Positions 52,601 to 63,172 of a stretch of 64,000 nt of DNA are shown piece after piece (positions within the stretch are counted from its first letter, which is position 1; every line of letters starts with the position of its first letter). The translations under genes were made by a program, and so were the position numbers. The notes under the pieces were generated by a model. The model was not told the origin of the DNA and did not search any database. It saw only the letters and a program-made list of their open reading frames with translations. Where the stretch lies: positions 3,094,001-3,158,000 of the forward strand of contig JAEMBT020000002.1 in NCBI GenBank assembly GCA_018873245.2. Direction: 5' to 3'. The stretch is from Archegozetes longisetosus (Eukaryota > Arthropoda > Arachnida > Sarcoptiformes > Trhypochthoniidae).

Positions 52601-55600
52601 GTCATCTTTGACTCAAATGGATAAAATCCAATTGGGAAAGGAGTTGGGAACAGATCTTACGTCTAAAGGTGATGAGGCCATGGTCAGCATTGGAAGAATG
52701 CTTAAGACTGGACATAAACACAAGCTAAAACTTGGTGATTATATAAGCTTCTTAGGCATCGATCTGTTGGCACCTATGAATAAATATGACGATTATATGA
52801 TTGAGGTATTGATCATTCAGTTAAGTCTTTAAATTGCATGAAACTATAATCGATTTTTAATTTGAAAAAGACTGTTAGAAGACCTGTAGAACTGGCGGAC
52901 ACCCTTCTAAATGATGGTTTCCAGAAGACCATGAAGAAGATTCAGGAGTATGTCAGTGAAAATGGCGGTCCAATGAATGCCGCTATGAAACTAGTCGGAA
53001 ACGTGACAGGCAAAGATTTGGTCGGATCCACTCAGCAGGGTATTCAATCAATTATGAATCTTTTTTGATTGATTTTTCTTGAAGTTCGTGCTTATTCTTG
53101 TTAGCTATCAATGCGATCACAAGTTTTAGTGTCGAAAAACAAGCTCAACATTTGAATAATCAAATGAAAGAATTTGCAGAAACTATAAACAAGAAAACCA
53201 AGAAATGGATTAATCAACAATTTGGAGATAATGCTCCCATCCATAAGATTAGAGCGTAAGCAAAGTTTGTCTTATGAACGATTAATAAATAATTAAATTG
53301 CAATCTTTTCCGCTAACTGAAGCCAAGTGAGTCAACTAATAAATACTGTCATCAAGTTCATCTCTAGTATTGCAAACGGCAATCAATTTCAAGTCTTTAT
53401 AGACATGGTCGGGCAGACTATCGGTAAGTTTTCTAAGCCTACACGTAGATTAAGTAAAACTAATTGCTTCAAACATCAAATTTTAGTCAAATAGTAAGCA
53501 AACAATGAATTCTTATTTGAAAGTTACATTTTATAATCTGTGGTTAGGTCCGACCGGAAGATCATTATTATATATAGTATATGCTTCGACATCAGCAATG
53601 TTTAACCAAGTATTTGGGCCACTGCTTCTGATTCCAAAGATTATGTCAAATGACGCTGAATTGATGGATAAATTTTTAGCTCTACCACCAGTTATTATAC
53701 AAATGTCTGGTGGAATGTTTAAGCCTGTTATGATGGTCGTCGAACCACTACTTCGATTAGTTAGATTTTTAAGTACTGGAGAATATACGAAATCACTTTC
53801 TGCAGGCTTAGACATTGCTGCCAGTTTTGGGATAAATATATGGGGCGGCGCCTATAAAATTAAGAAACAAAGTGATGGAAAAAGTAAGGGTCGAGACAAA
53901 AAAGATGATCAACATCAGAGTAAACCACACGAAAGCAAATCAGGTTTTAATTTTGTCAATTATTAAACAATTTGACAAAGGATTTTTAATACCACAAGGG
54001 TCGAGCTTAGATTCAATGTTAATAATTCGTATAGCGAACTATACGAATGCTTATATAAATGCTTTAAAAAGTTTTTAAATTATCATATTCTATTAAGAAT
54101 AAGTTGGTTTAAAACATTAGTCAGATTCTGATTCTTTGTTTAAGAACCAAAAATCGAGAAAAAGCGTAAACGAGACAAACGTTACACCAAAAAAATAGAT
54201 GAGAGCATTAGTGCAACCGACTTGAGAAATTTGACACTAGATCAGAAAATCGCTGATGCATATCAAGGTGGACCACCTCCTGGTGGCTATCGATTAGGTG
54301 TACAAAATGATGGGCGAACTGATTTGAATGATGACTTCATTTCTCGTATACTTTTATCACCTGATTTCCTACTGAAAGCCGGAGGAAATGTCTTCATTCC
54401 ATTTTCATCAGTTTTAGCACCTTCTCTAAGATCATTGAATATAATATTCTTTGGAACAGGTATTAATTCATTGTTATGATTCACTTAAAATTTAGTTTCG
54501 ATTATGGGTATTTGCTGAGAAATGACTTTAATTTCACTTGAAGGCGACTTAGTTAAGAGAGTCTCGGAAGTACCCGAAATAATAAGAGGTGTCGGATTTG
54601 TTGGACCTCTGGCTGATGTGATACAAGCATCAATTCCATTTATCAAATTAGAACAAAGTTATCAAAAAGGTATCGACTTTATCCTAAAAAGGCACTTAAT
54701 TACTTAATCTTATATTTTAAATTCTATAAACTTCAGGAACATTGACGGGAACTGATATCGCTATACAAACGCCAGCATTGGTTAAGGAGTTAACTACTGG
54801 AACTTTATATAATGTCTATAAAGACCCGAAAAATCTTCTTAAAGCAATGTTTTCTTGGTTAGAAGGTGATGGGGGAATACTAGCCATGTTAAGAATGCAG
54901 GCTAATGGTCAGTCTCCGATCACTTCTCCCGGAGCCACTGATCAATATAAGGTCGAGTTTACATTGAGAATTGCTCATTAATTTCATTTTTTGGTATTTC
55001 TATCGAAACTGAACTGTAGCTTTATTACCGATCAGATTGAGGCCAGTTTTGTTACAGACTCTATTGGCGAATTCTTTGGCGGTTGGTTCTTGACATACGT
55101 TCAGGCCTTGGGACCAATTGGTTCAACAATTTCTGCACTATTTAATGGTATTTTAGGCAATATTATAGATCCAGTCAAATTTCTCGATTCTGAACCTAAC
55201 ATTCGAACTCAACCACTGAAGAATTTCATCAAAACTTTTGATGATATGCCCAAAATGTATAAGATTTCAGCTGATAGGAAAATGTTCTTAATATCAATAC
55301 TTGGAGGCCAAGATCCCGATCCTTTGAAAGAGTGTGGATTTGATATTGGTTTGTGAATGACCTACACATTAAATAAGCTCAATTTTCAATACTTTTTTTA
55401 CTGAGTGATAATTTCATAATTTGATTCATTTATAGACAAATTAGTTAAATCTGGCATTGATCCAGCATATCTTCTGACGTCTGGAACCAAACTTATGAAA
55501 CCAGAAGCGAGAAAATCTCTTGAAGATCAATCTAGACTCGAAGAAGTTGGCATTAATATCAAATTGTTGCCTAAAGTGGATCTCGATGTGAGACAACTTT

Positions 55601-57320
55601 TGGAGTGAGTTTAAATCAATTCTATTTTTCTGAACCATACCTTCAATACTTGTGTTTAATCAGTTCCGGTTTATTGGATGCAAATCAAGATAAGTTGCGT
55701 GAAATGGGCATCGATGTGTTCACAATCTTGAGTAGAATGATGAGAAATTCAGTCGAAGATAAATATAAGCTAATGATGGCTGGAGTTAATCCTAAAATAA
55801 TGCTTAAGGCAGGTATTGATCCGTCTTTCCTTCTGGCTGGAGGTGTCGGAGGCCTAAAAGAGGATATTCTCAGAAGTATCGGTGTTACGAACATAAAATT
55901 AATTACTACAGAACAGATCAAACGAATTGGATATAATCCATCGAAATTGACTTCAAAAGGTAAATACAGCCTTAATTCTTCATTGCATCATGTTATTTTA
56001 CAGTTTATTGGTAGAAACAAATAATTTTTCTTTATAATAAAGTATTTTCTACAGAACTGCCTCATGTTTACGCTTTTGATGAGTATTGAGTTATTTTCTG
56101 TCTGCAAGTAAAGTTTCATGAGCAATTTTAAGCATAAAATCAGTTAATTACCTTCGTTTGTTTCTGACTATAAATCTTATACAATTTTCTCCTATAAGGC
56201 ATTGACGCTAAGAAGTTGGTGTTAGAAGGAATTGAGGCATACCCCGAGAAAGTGATTAAGGCGCAAATGGGTATCGATTCAGAAAAACTGATAAGCTCTA
56301 TAACTAATGGTTTAGAGCCAAAAAGGCTTATGAAAGGGGGCATTGATGTCAAAAGGCTGATCTCAATGGGAGTCGATCCTAAACTTCTGCTTGTTGGAGG
56401 ACTCAGAAGTAATTAACAGTAAACATAATCATTGTAATGAAAGATTCTTTTTTTCAGGTGCTGTCAAGAATGACACGTCCAAAATATCATTAGCTAAAAT
56501 TGGTATAGATTTGGACATGATCTTATCGATGGGTATTAACATCAATCTATTGCTTGATATCGGAGCTGCAGTTCTCAATCCGATCAACTTAATTAAATTG
56601 GGAATCGATCCGCAAAGGATTATGATTGTAATCATTATTCTCTGAGATCTCTAAAAAGTCATTACTGTCTATCAATGACGTTTTTTAAAATTTAATCAAA
56701 ATTAGTGAAAGTATTAAAGTTAAGCTAAAAGAATTTTCATTATCATTCTTATTCTTCAAATCATAGGGAACCCTATCGCGGTCAGGTCTCGACACGTTAA
56801 CTGGAGGAATGGATGATAACATGAGCGCAACTCTCGGCTTCGTTTCATCGATATTACAATTAATAAAACAGATATTAGTCATGATTCCAGCCATGAGGGA
56901 CATACCAGTTATCGGATCAATGATTATCGCAAAAGACGGTAGATTTACGGGTGTTCCCGGATTCATATTATACAGAATCATTGGCATTGATGATCACGGG
57001 GGACTTCTTGCATTTTCAAAGAAACTGTTTGGCGGTCATCTAACGATAGCTGAGATATTACAACTTTTGAATCCGTTAAGAGTTTCTCAAGTCAGTAATT
57101 ACAATGAATTTACAACCGAAAATCACTAATAATTGTCTTGGAAACTTTTAAACTTTTGAAAATAAGCTTTGTTCTATTCTTTTGAACTGTTATTTAGGCG
57201 ATAGCGAACCCTGAAGCCAATATTAACTCGAAATTTAAGGCTAAAGAAAATCGCAAACCAGTAGATGATTATATGAGTTCTCCTTTGAATATGAGAGACA
57301 AATCTGCTGGGAATGACTAA
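40660..57320 (+). CDS. Giant secreted CUB-like / thyroglobulin-1 / GID-repeat protein, 46 exons
   Basis: Not recognised as a known protein. Exons: 40660-40749, 40801-40963, 41061-41163, 41225-41379, 41477-41542, 41672-41888, 41952-42037, 42097-42195, 42277-42357, 42413-42698, 42891-43042, 43395-43689, 43764-43924, 44216-44797, 46080-46294, 46404-46482, 46583-46936, 47037-47408, 47540-47870, 47944-48121, 48177-48620, 48699-48948, 49028-49183, 49356-49841, 49915-50102, 50177-50564, 50640-50774, 50851-51246, 51359-51718, 51784-52026, 52185-52274, 52348-52805, 52871-53039, 53105-53255, 53323-53423, 53548-53943, 54145-54459, 54544-54669, 54737-54951, 55036-55348, 55436-55604, 55664-55959, 56199-56408, 56458-56627, 56767-57090, 57198-57320. 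All have AG/GT borders and sum to 10,737 nt in one frame (3,578 residues). Start: signal peptide (KLLLFFYIINIILDISYA). Domains: four CUB-like modules (residues about 31-651), acidic linker, thyroglobulin-1 domains in exons 26 and 28, GID repeats in exons 40-44. Furin-type sites lie at about 824, 994, 1236 and 2832. No transmembrane anchor was seen. A matrix, glue, egg-coat or haemolymph role is inference. Exon 14-15 and 23-24 joins are the least certain; two adjacent genes remain possible. Confidence 0.75.
40801..43924 (+). other. Four divergent CUB-like modules of the giant gene
   Basis: Exons 2-4, 5-8, 9-11 and 12-13 each encode one module. The second half of every module follows the same plan: (V/Y)C, 7-9 residues, G-x-F/Y, a beta-type hydrophobic run, then a closing F/Y-x-C. 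Examples are VCYPERISGTF...FDCRL, YCNDDPHSNLDGFYEF...FNCTV and VCEGDELNGIF...YQCKA. The third module has the best CUB first half (CGGHINLEKWGY...YDCDWTFYLP). The assignment to CUB is by pattern and is moderate; a ZP-like fold is an alternative. Confidence 0.55.
44216..44797 (+). other. Acidic Ser/Thr/Glu linker with furin site
   Basis: This exon encodes 194 residues dominated by Glu, Ser, Thr, Asp and Lys without predicted fold, ending near SSDRRRKRETDQ. RRRKR is a strong proprotein-convertase site, so the CUB-bearing N-terminal piece (about 825 residues) is probably released. Confidence 0.7.
45774..45966. mobile_element. 193-bp MITE with near-perfect 70-bp arms, TA target
   Basis: The inverted arms start CAGTCAAGCAAACAAAAAAG and stay nearly identical for about 70 bp to the inner AACTTAGTATG. 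TA flanks both ends (45772-45773 and 45967-45968). Inserted in the 1.28-kb intron between exons 14 and 15 of the giant gene, it accounts for part of that intron's unusual size. Young, non-coding, Tc1/mariner-like by target. Confidence 0.88.
50177..51246 (+). other. Two thyroglobulin type-1 domains (exons 26 and 28)
   Basis: Domain 1 has C...W...(F)LPTCLPDGSFSRLQCD...CWCVNGSGQQI...PDC. Domain 2 has CFREHRHKELL...FIPDCLEDGSYSPVQCD...FCWCVTKSG...NNC. Both hold the family's CWCV core, the QC upstream and closing Cys. Thyroglobulin type-1 domains often inhibit cysteine (sometimes aspartic) proteases or mediate matrix contacts. A separate 45-residue acidic exon divides them. Confidence 0.9.
55036..56627 (+). 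other. Tandem GIDxxxLLxxG repeat array (exons 40-44)
   Basis: At least a dozen degenerate units of roughly 20-28 residues occur: SGIDPAYLLTSG, VGINIKLLPKV, MGIDVFTILSRM, AGVNPKIMLKAG, GIDPSFLLAGG, SKGIDAKKLVLEG, GGIDVKRLISMG, GVDPKLLLVGG, KIGIDLDMILSMG, MGININLLLDIG and LGIDPQRIM. The spacing and helix-turn-helix character suggest an alpha-solenoid, by analogy with mTERF or ankyrin-like solenoids, but I do not recognise the repeat. One intron inside (56409-56457) is only 49 bp. Confidence 0.8.
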
Positions 57321-57376
57321 GATTGATTGCGATGATGACGCGAAGAATACTACGGAATCCCGAAATGAATTAATGA

Positions 57377-57382
57377 AATAAA
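57377..57382 (+). terminator. Possible polyadenylation signal of the giant gene
   Basis: AATAAA 57 bases after the stop codon, a suitable distance for this compact gene. Confidence 0.5.
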
Positions 57383-57689
57383 TTGTTTTTCAATGTTGCA
57401 GTACAAGCAATAAATTTGAGTTATTTCTGATAATTCGAAATATATTTCATTTTTATTATGTGACTCAATTTTTTCATGGAATTATTTTGAAATAAATTAG
57501 ATTCGTTTATTTCTTGCTTGCAGGTTTTTCTAACTTGTGTGTTATCAAAAGATTTGGCGAATCTGCAAGAAGAAACTTTTGAATCAGTTTATTATAACCA
57601 GAAACTATAATAAATATTTATATAAAAATTAATTTCCACGAATAGATTTTAAGAATATTAGATGAAATCATATTCATTGACATCACCAA

Positions 57690-58300
57690 AATTGACTGGT
57701 CTTATGATTGAACCAAAATCTTTATCACCTTATTCAACCAAAGTATTTTGATTTGTCTAAGCGAATTCATCGATATATCTTCCATAATAGAACACAGGTT
57801 TCTGTTCAATATACTGATGTGGTAACCAATTGCTTTCAGAAATCAGGTTTTCCGACTCAAGAAGAACCAAATATGAGCGACGAATCCGCGGATCACATGA
57901 TTGAAGGCATTCAAGAGATTCAATCAACGCTTGGTGTTGATTTGATGAACTCTAATGAGTTCACAGAAATTGAAGATCAGATGCAATGCTGTAGTAATGA
58001 TTGGAAGTAAGATTTGATTAACGAAGTCATTAGTGATCACAATAACTATTGAGACTAAAGAAATTGTGGTCTCTGACGAAGACACAGAGGACATGGACAT
58101 TGAGTCCACAACAGACATAAACAACAATCGTACCGCAGATTATCGTCGATTATGTGATAAAAAACTTGACCGAAATCGAGGACTTCATAATGAAAGAGAC
58201 GCCCTAAATGTTTATCCATAAAGTCAAGAATGCAATGAACGACTTGAAGGGCAAACGAAACTTAACTCAAACTTTAATTACTGCTTATTTTAATAAATTA
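57690..58300 (+). mobile_element. pogo/Tigger transposase C-terminal remnant
   Basis: One frame (57708-58007) carries VVTNCFQKSGF, matching the post-catalytic C-terminal region of Tigger/pogo transposases (typically I-x-NCF-x-K/H-AGF), followed by an acidic Glu/Asp stretch. Further on, another frame reads VKNAMNDLKGKRN and LITAYFNK to a stop near 58302. That resembles the short QxxIxxFF tail of the family. There is a frame change near 58140, and the catalytic domain is missing. It may be related to the source of the MITEs at 2654 and 28521 (inference). Confidence 0.6.
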
Positions 58301-58352
58301 TAAGCATTTGACTTAATTTTCATTGAAACTTATGTAAACTCATTGAATTTAG

Positions 58353-58913
58353 TGTTATTTTGTGCCGTCGCCGAAGAACAAACAGACTGTCGCGGGGCGA
58401 CGCTAAACGCCGACTCTCCGTTCTTCAGCTCACAGGTCCGGAGCTCTTGCGGTAGCAATGCTTTGTTCCGGAGCGAGAGCAGAGAACAAGAGTTGGTCAG
58501 CGATTAAGTGCCTTCGCCGACCTGTTTGGGCGTCTGCCCGTGGCAAAGGAAAGAGTGTTTGTGCTTTTTGAGGGAGGGAGACCAGTTGGAAGCGCTCGAC
58601 GATAAGCACTACCTCAACTAAGTCTAAAAAGGGGCCAAAGCTTGCAAAGAAAAAAATGATAAAAAGAAACAGCACTTTTACGTGCAAAGGAAAAACTGAC
58701 TGATCTTTATTAAATTCGAGGCCTTTTATACAGATTTTGGACGAGGGCCAGCCTTAGTCCAATAGGAAACTGGTGTCGTAAGCACAAGTCCAATAAGGGC
58801 TCAGACGGACCAGATGTGGACTCACAAAGTTTGTGAGTTCAGACAGACGGTACGTGGACTCACTGGATTTGTGCTCAGGACACCAGTTTGGGAATAGGGA
58901 ATTACAGGTAAGT
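58353..58913 (-). mobile_element. Possible solo LTR (retroelement fossil) in a GC-rich patch
   Basis: This roughly 560-bp block is far more GC-rich than its surroundings. On the minus strand it has a TATAAAAGGC box (58730-58721) and an AATAAA (58711-58706) 10 bases further on, an arrangement usual in LTR promoters with a short R region. It begins TGTTAT on the plus strand and the other edge reads TTACA near 58906. TTTAG occurs just outside both edges (58348-58352 and 58914-58918) as a candidate 5-bp target duplication. No retroviral genes are present. Family unassigned; age not recent. Confidence 0.35.
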
Positions 58914-59150
58914 TTTAGGATTAGGGTTTTGATTGCACTTTATAGTAGAAAAAGTTGTTTACATATAGAAATATTTGCGTGCAATCGATTTCCTACTAAA
59001 TGTTTTCTGATTTTAGTTTTTGTTTTTGTTTATTTTAACTATGAACGTCTCAATTTATATGTTAATAGAGATATTAAATTCATAAGTCATATATAGCATC
59101 TTATTTAACACATAGATATAGTCCCTCTAAATGTCGAATACCTCTTTAAG
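58914..59150. other. Short AT-rich spacer, nothing recognised
   Basis: Lies between the possible LTR and the polymerase fossil and has no visible motif. The left boundary of the fossil may be within it. Confidence 0.3.
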
Positions 59151-60405
59151 TCAATATGAAATTTTGGTCCCGAGCACTTTCCAATTGAGAGGTAGAAGTG
59201 TATCTTCTTCTATTAAAAACTGAAGCTCAATTCCTGTATACTTTAACATTGCATCCCATGATAAACCAGGAGTAGTAACATAATGAGCTGGATCTAAACC
59301 ATAATGTTCTAATGATAAATTTCTAAATGATTCAAAACAATCTGCAAGAATCAATACATCATGAGTATAATTCCATATATTCTTTAAATGTTTGACAGTC
59401 AAAATGTTTCCATAATTTCTTTCCTCTTCTGTAATCTTTTTTCTTTATACCTTTATTTTTAAGGTTATCATAGAAATCATTATGTTTTGGGAATTCTTTT
59501 GTGTTAAGTTTATCAAAATATCTAAATATGAATAAGGAAATACTCATTTTGAACTAAAAATTCTTTTATATCATCTGACTGATCTTTAAAGTGATTAGTT
59601 AAATTCCTAAATCCATTAATTCCTTCTTTATTAAACAATACTTTAGCTGCTTTTTCAATTGATTTCAATAAGAATTTATATGAATCTTTAAAATCAAATT
59701 TTATATAAGTTCCTTTAATTTTTATCTTGATTGAAATGTATTATTCTTCTGTATGAGGTAAAATTTTAAAATCTTTATCAATTTTATATAATTTTCTAAC
59801 GAAATGTTTAAAATCGTAACCACTTCCATTATGAAAGAATACAGGAATTTTTAACCCTAGAACGGTATTTCATGGGTCAAAATAACCCAAAGGTCTATAA
59901 AAATTGTTATAATTATTTAATGCAATTTCCAATGTTAATAAAACTGATAGTATTTTCAAAAGAGTATATTTAGGTCGTATTGAGCAATAAATTAATTATT
60001 AACAAAGGAGGATTCCATTATAACATTGGCCCTTCCCTTCAAAAATGGATAAAATAATTTTTTTAAAACATGGGGAAAAAACCAATTTGAACTCATTTAT
60101 AATGCAAAAAATTGAATTTTATCGTATTTATTGTTGTTTTTGTGCTATTTTTTAAAAACATTAACAAAATAGATGTGAAAAATCGAAGTTTAGCTGAATA
60201 CAAATGAATAAGAATGATATTTTGCAAATGAAAAAATTTCAATTAATGAAAAGATTAATAAGGAAGCTTGAAAAATATTTATGGAAAGTAGTTTCAAACT
60301 CAGCATATCTCATTGCAAAGTTGACACTCTTGACTGATGAACATTAGATAAATTTAATGTTTTATTTAAGAATCTGACTAAAGTTTATTCAAGCAGTATG
60401 TAATA

Positions 60406-60861
60406 CAGCCAATTTCAGCTGTATTTCCAACCCTTATATTGCTATTTCCAGTGGGCAGTCCTTTAATAGTACTTTTCTCAAAACCATTTCCAACATTTGC
60501 ATTGCTATTTCCATTATCAGGTTTATGTTCGCTCTACGCGATCACTTAACGACCAATAAGACTCCCAAAGTGTCAAAATTTGATTCAAACTATTGTTTCG
60601 CAATTCAATCGGTTTAGTTTAAATTGTTTTAGTCAATATCTATGTTAAATTTGATGTTTAAAAACACTTTACTGTAAGTTACTGTAATTTTTGACACTGT
60701 GGAAGTCTTATAGATCGTTAAGCGATCGCATAGAACGAACATAAACCTGATATTGGAAATAGCAATATATACATTGGAAACAGTTTTGACAAGTACACTA
60801 CTTAAGTACTGCCCACTGGAAATAGCAATGCAAGGGTTGAAAATACAACTGAAATTGGCTG
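60406..60861. mobile_element. 456-bp MITE with GCTATTTCC repeats, TA target
   Basis: The inverted arms of nearly 200 bp start CAGCCAATTTCAG(C/T)TGTATT, with TA on both sides. Repeats of GCTATTTCC and its complement GGAAATAGC link it to the element at 23284-23864, though the outermost ends differ. It is nested inside the piggyBac-type element, so it inserted later or travelled with it. Confidence 0.82.
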
Positions 60862-61010
60862 TAAATATGATTTCAAAACTCAATAAAAATTCTATAATTA
60901 TTATAAAATGATGAGGTTTAAATTTTTTAACATTAATTATTTAAAACATATTCAAAATAATTTGAAAATGAATAAAATTTGAATTTTTGGTTTTTGTATT
61001 TTTTCAACGC

Positions 61011-61105
61011 GTTACCCCAAAAGGGCTAGCTTTTCCTTTTAACTAAAGCTTCTTTAGATAAAGTTGCGTTTTAGGAAAATATCCAAGCTAGCCCTTCGGG
61101 GTAAC
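61011..61105. mobile_element. 95-bp MITE
   Basis: Inverted ends GTTACCCCAAAAGGGCTAGC and, from the right, GTTACCCCGAAGGGCTAGCT (one-base indel). It is non-coding, lies inside the piggyBac-type element, and no target duplication was read with certainty. Confidence 0.65.
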
Positions 61106-62616
61106 ATGTATAAATAAATTTTTGAAATTTTATTATCTTTATAACTTTCTTAATAATGAAAAATTAATTATGATCTTTTCCCATCATAAACTTGTATTCA
61201 AACTTTAAGTTTTAGTGAAAAAATTTTCAAAACATCTCTAAAGGTTTTCTTACAATAAAAATTTGAAAATTCAAACTTCTGGAACTTTTTGCAGCGCTCA
61301 GATGCGTCCAATCTCAAAGTGATAAGCACAAACATATATTCTTTTTTAGTGTTCTTTTTGAATAAAAAAATTTCAAAGAAATCGGTGTCTCAGGGGAATT
61401 TTCTATAGGGCCACCGAATCCTCCTTTTATATTTAAATTTAATCGTTTTTAAAGTTAGTTCTATTTGAGTTTAGGCGATTAATTTGTATAAGAAAATAGT
61501 TTTCACTCAAACCTTAAACTAATTACATCAACGATGACGACACTAACAAAGTACAAAACACGCTAACTGTTATATACCCTAACCCTTACGATAACATACT
61601 TTTCCAAATCAATCAATGGGTCAAAAAGACCCTATTTTACTGGAATCGTTAATATCGTTTTACTGATTAAGGGTTAATGAAGTTCTAACTTTTAAATTAC
61701 AAGATTGATGTGCCGCTCCTTCAAACTTTCCAGTTATATGACAATGATCTCTAACTTTTATATCAGTTTCAGTAAATATTTTATTACAAAAGTGACATTT
61801 TTCTGCTCTTTCAAACTTTATTACCTCTTCATCATTACGTTGTGGTAATTTAAGTTCTTTCCTTCTATTAAGAAGTAATTCATATAACTTTAACCCGTCT
61901 TCTTTTAAACTTTGAATAAAGTTATTAATTGTATCTTTTGCAGAATTACCAGTATATAATTTAAAATTATTATATCAGTATTTAACATTAAAAATGTCGG
62001 AAAGGTAGAATCAAATTATTTTCTTAATTACAATATTTTAATCAATTACATAGTGGCCATTATTTTCCACTACCTGTGCCCACCTATTGGGCAAACTTTG
62101 AATACCCCTCCTAAAGAAGTACTGCGATTGGGAGGCAAAGAATGACGTGATCTCTTTTTTGACCACTTATCATTAGCGAGGTTTTTCCGTCCAAACGATT
62201 TTGCAATGAACGGAAAAGATGGTACTCAATTGGCGCTATATCAGAACTATACGGTGGGTGGAGGAGGACTTCCCATCCTAACTCCTTAATTTTATTTTGT
62301 GTCACTTTTGAGACATGGGGTCTGGCATTGTCATGAAGCAGAACACCTTTCCTATTCACAAGAGACGGACGTGTTTTGACCAATGCCTCTTGAACCCGAT
62401 CCAACTGTTGACAATAGACATCAGATGTGATGGTTTGGTTGGTTGGTATCAGTTCCCAATGAGCTATGCCTTGCATACTCCACCAAACGCAAAGCATTAT
62501 CTTTGCCTGATTTAAAGGGGGTTTCGGAGTAACCGGGCCTTTCTGGACCTTGTTCATATATGCCTTCCTCTTCAGCACATTCACATACAATACCCACTTT
62601 TCATCAGGTCTACCAC

Positions 62617-63172
62617 AATTCTTCCACACTTTTCAATTGATCACAGAATATAAGTGATGACCATTTCAAGTCCAATTGACCAACGAATAGTAACTAATGA
62701 CCATTTTTATATCAGATAAACTACGGGAGACGAACGATGACCATTTTTAATTGAGACGACCTACGGGAAGTAACTAATGGCCATTTCTATATCAGATGAA
62801 CTACGGAAGGTAACCGATGAACATTTTCAATTCAGATGATTTACGAGGAGTAAGCGATGACAATTTCTACATCAGATAAACCAAGGGAGAAGAGCGATGA
62901 CCATTTCTATATCAGGTAAACTATGGGAAGTAACTAATGGCCACTTATATATTTCTATATCAAATAAACTACGAAAGGAAACCGATGACCATTTTCAATT
63001 CAGGTGACCTATGAGGAGTAACTGATAACCATTTTTATATTGTCAGGTCATCAGTTGCCTTTAGTAGTTCATATGATATAGAAATGGTCATTAGTTACTA
63101 TTCGTTGGTCAATTGGACTTGAAGTGGTCATCACTTATATTCCGTAATCAATAGAAAAGTGTGGAAGAATTG
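62617..63172. mobile_element. 556-bp inverted-repeat element splitting the mariner
   Basis: Arms of about 90 bp are inverted copies. Both start CAATTCTTCCACACTTTTC and share GAATATAAGTGATGACCA and AACGAATAGTAACTAATGAC. Transposase coding for the GDEK catalytic motif is present on both sides (GRPDEKW next to the left arm, TGDEKG next to the right), so about 25 bp of host mariner sequence is duplicated around it. Class unknown. Confidence 0.75.
62701..63028 (+). repeat. 40-bp minisatellite, eight units
   Basis: Eight tandem units start (C/A)CATTT and end near ...TAAC(T/C)(A/G)ATG(A/G); seven are 40 bp and one is 48 bp. Early units alternate between a TATATCAG form and an AATTCAG form, hinting at an 80-bp dimer. 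It lies between the arms of the element at 62617-63172, and the arm inner ends resemble a unit. Confidence 0.85.

Larger units (their letters stand above)
59855..61673. mobile_element. piggyBac-type element in TTAA, non-autonomous
   Basis: The element begins CCCTAGAACGG, ends with the complement of CCCTTAATCAG, and is flanked by TTAA on both sides (59851-59854 and 61674-61677). Each end carries a subterminal palindrome-like block: GGGTCAAAATAACCC on the left and GGGTCAAAAAGACCC on the right. This matches piggyBac-family termini. No transposase frame is visible in its 1.8 kb. It sits inside the polymerase fossil and holds two smaller MITEs. Confidence 0.85.

Noticed and set aside
53531-53815. 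Minus-strand frames within the giant gene (also 49333-49521, 55685-55921, 56685-56987)
   Set aside because: Antisense of exons that splice in phase on the plus strand.
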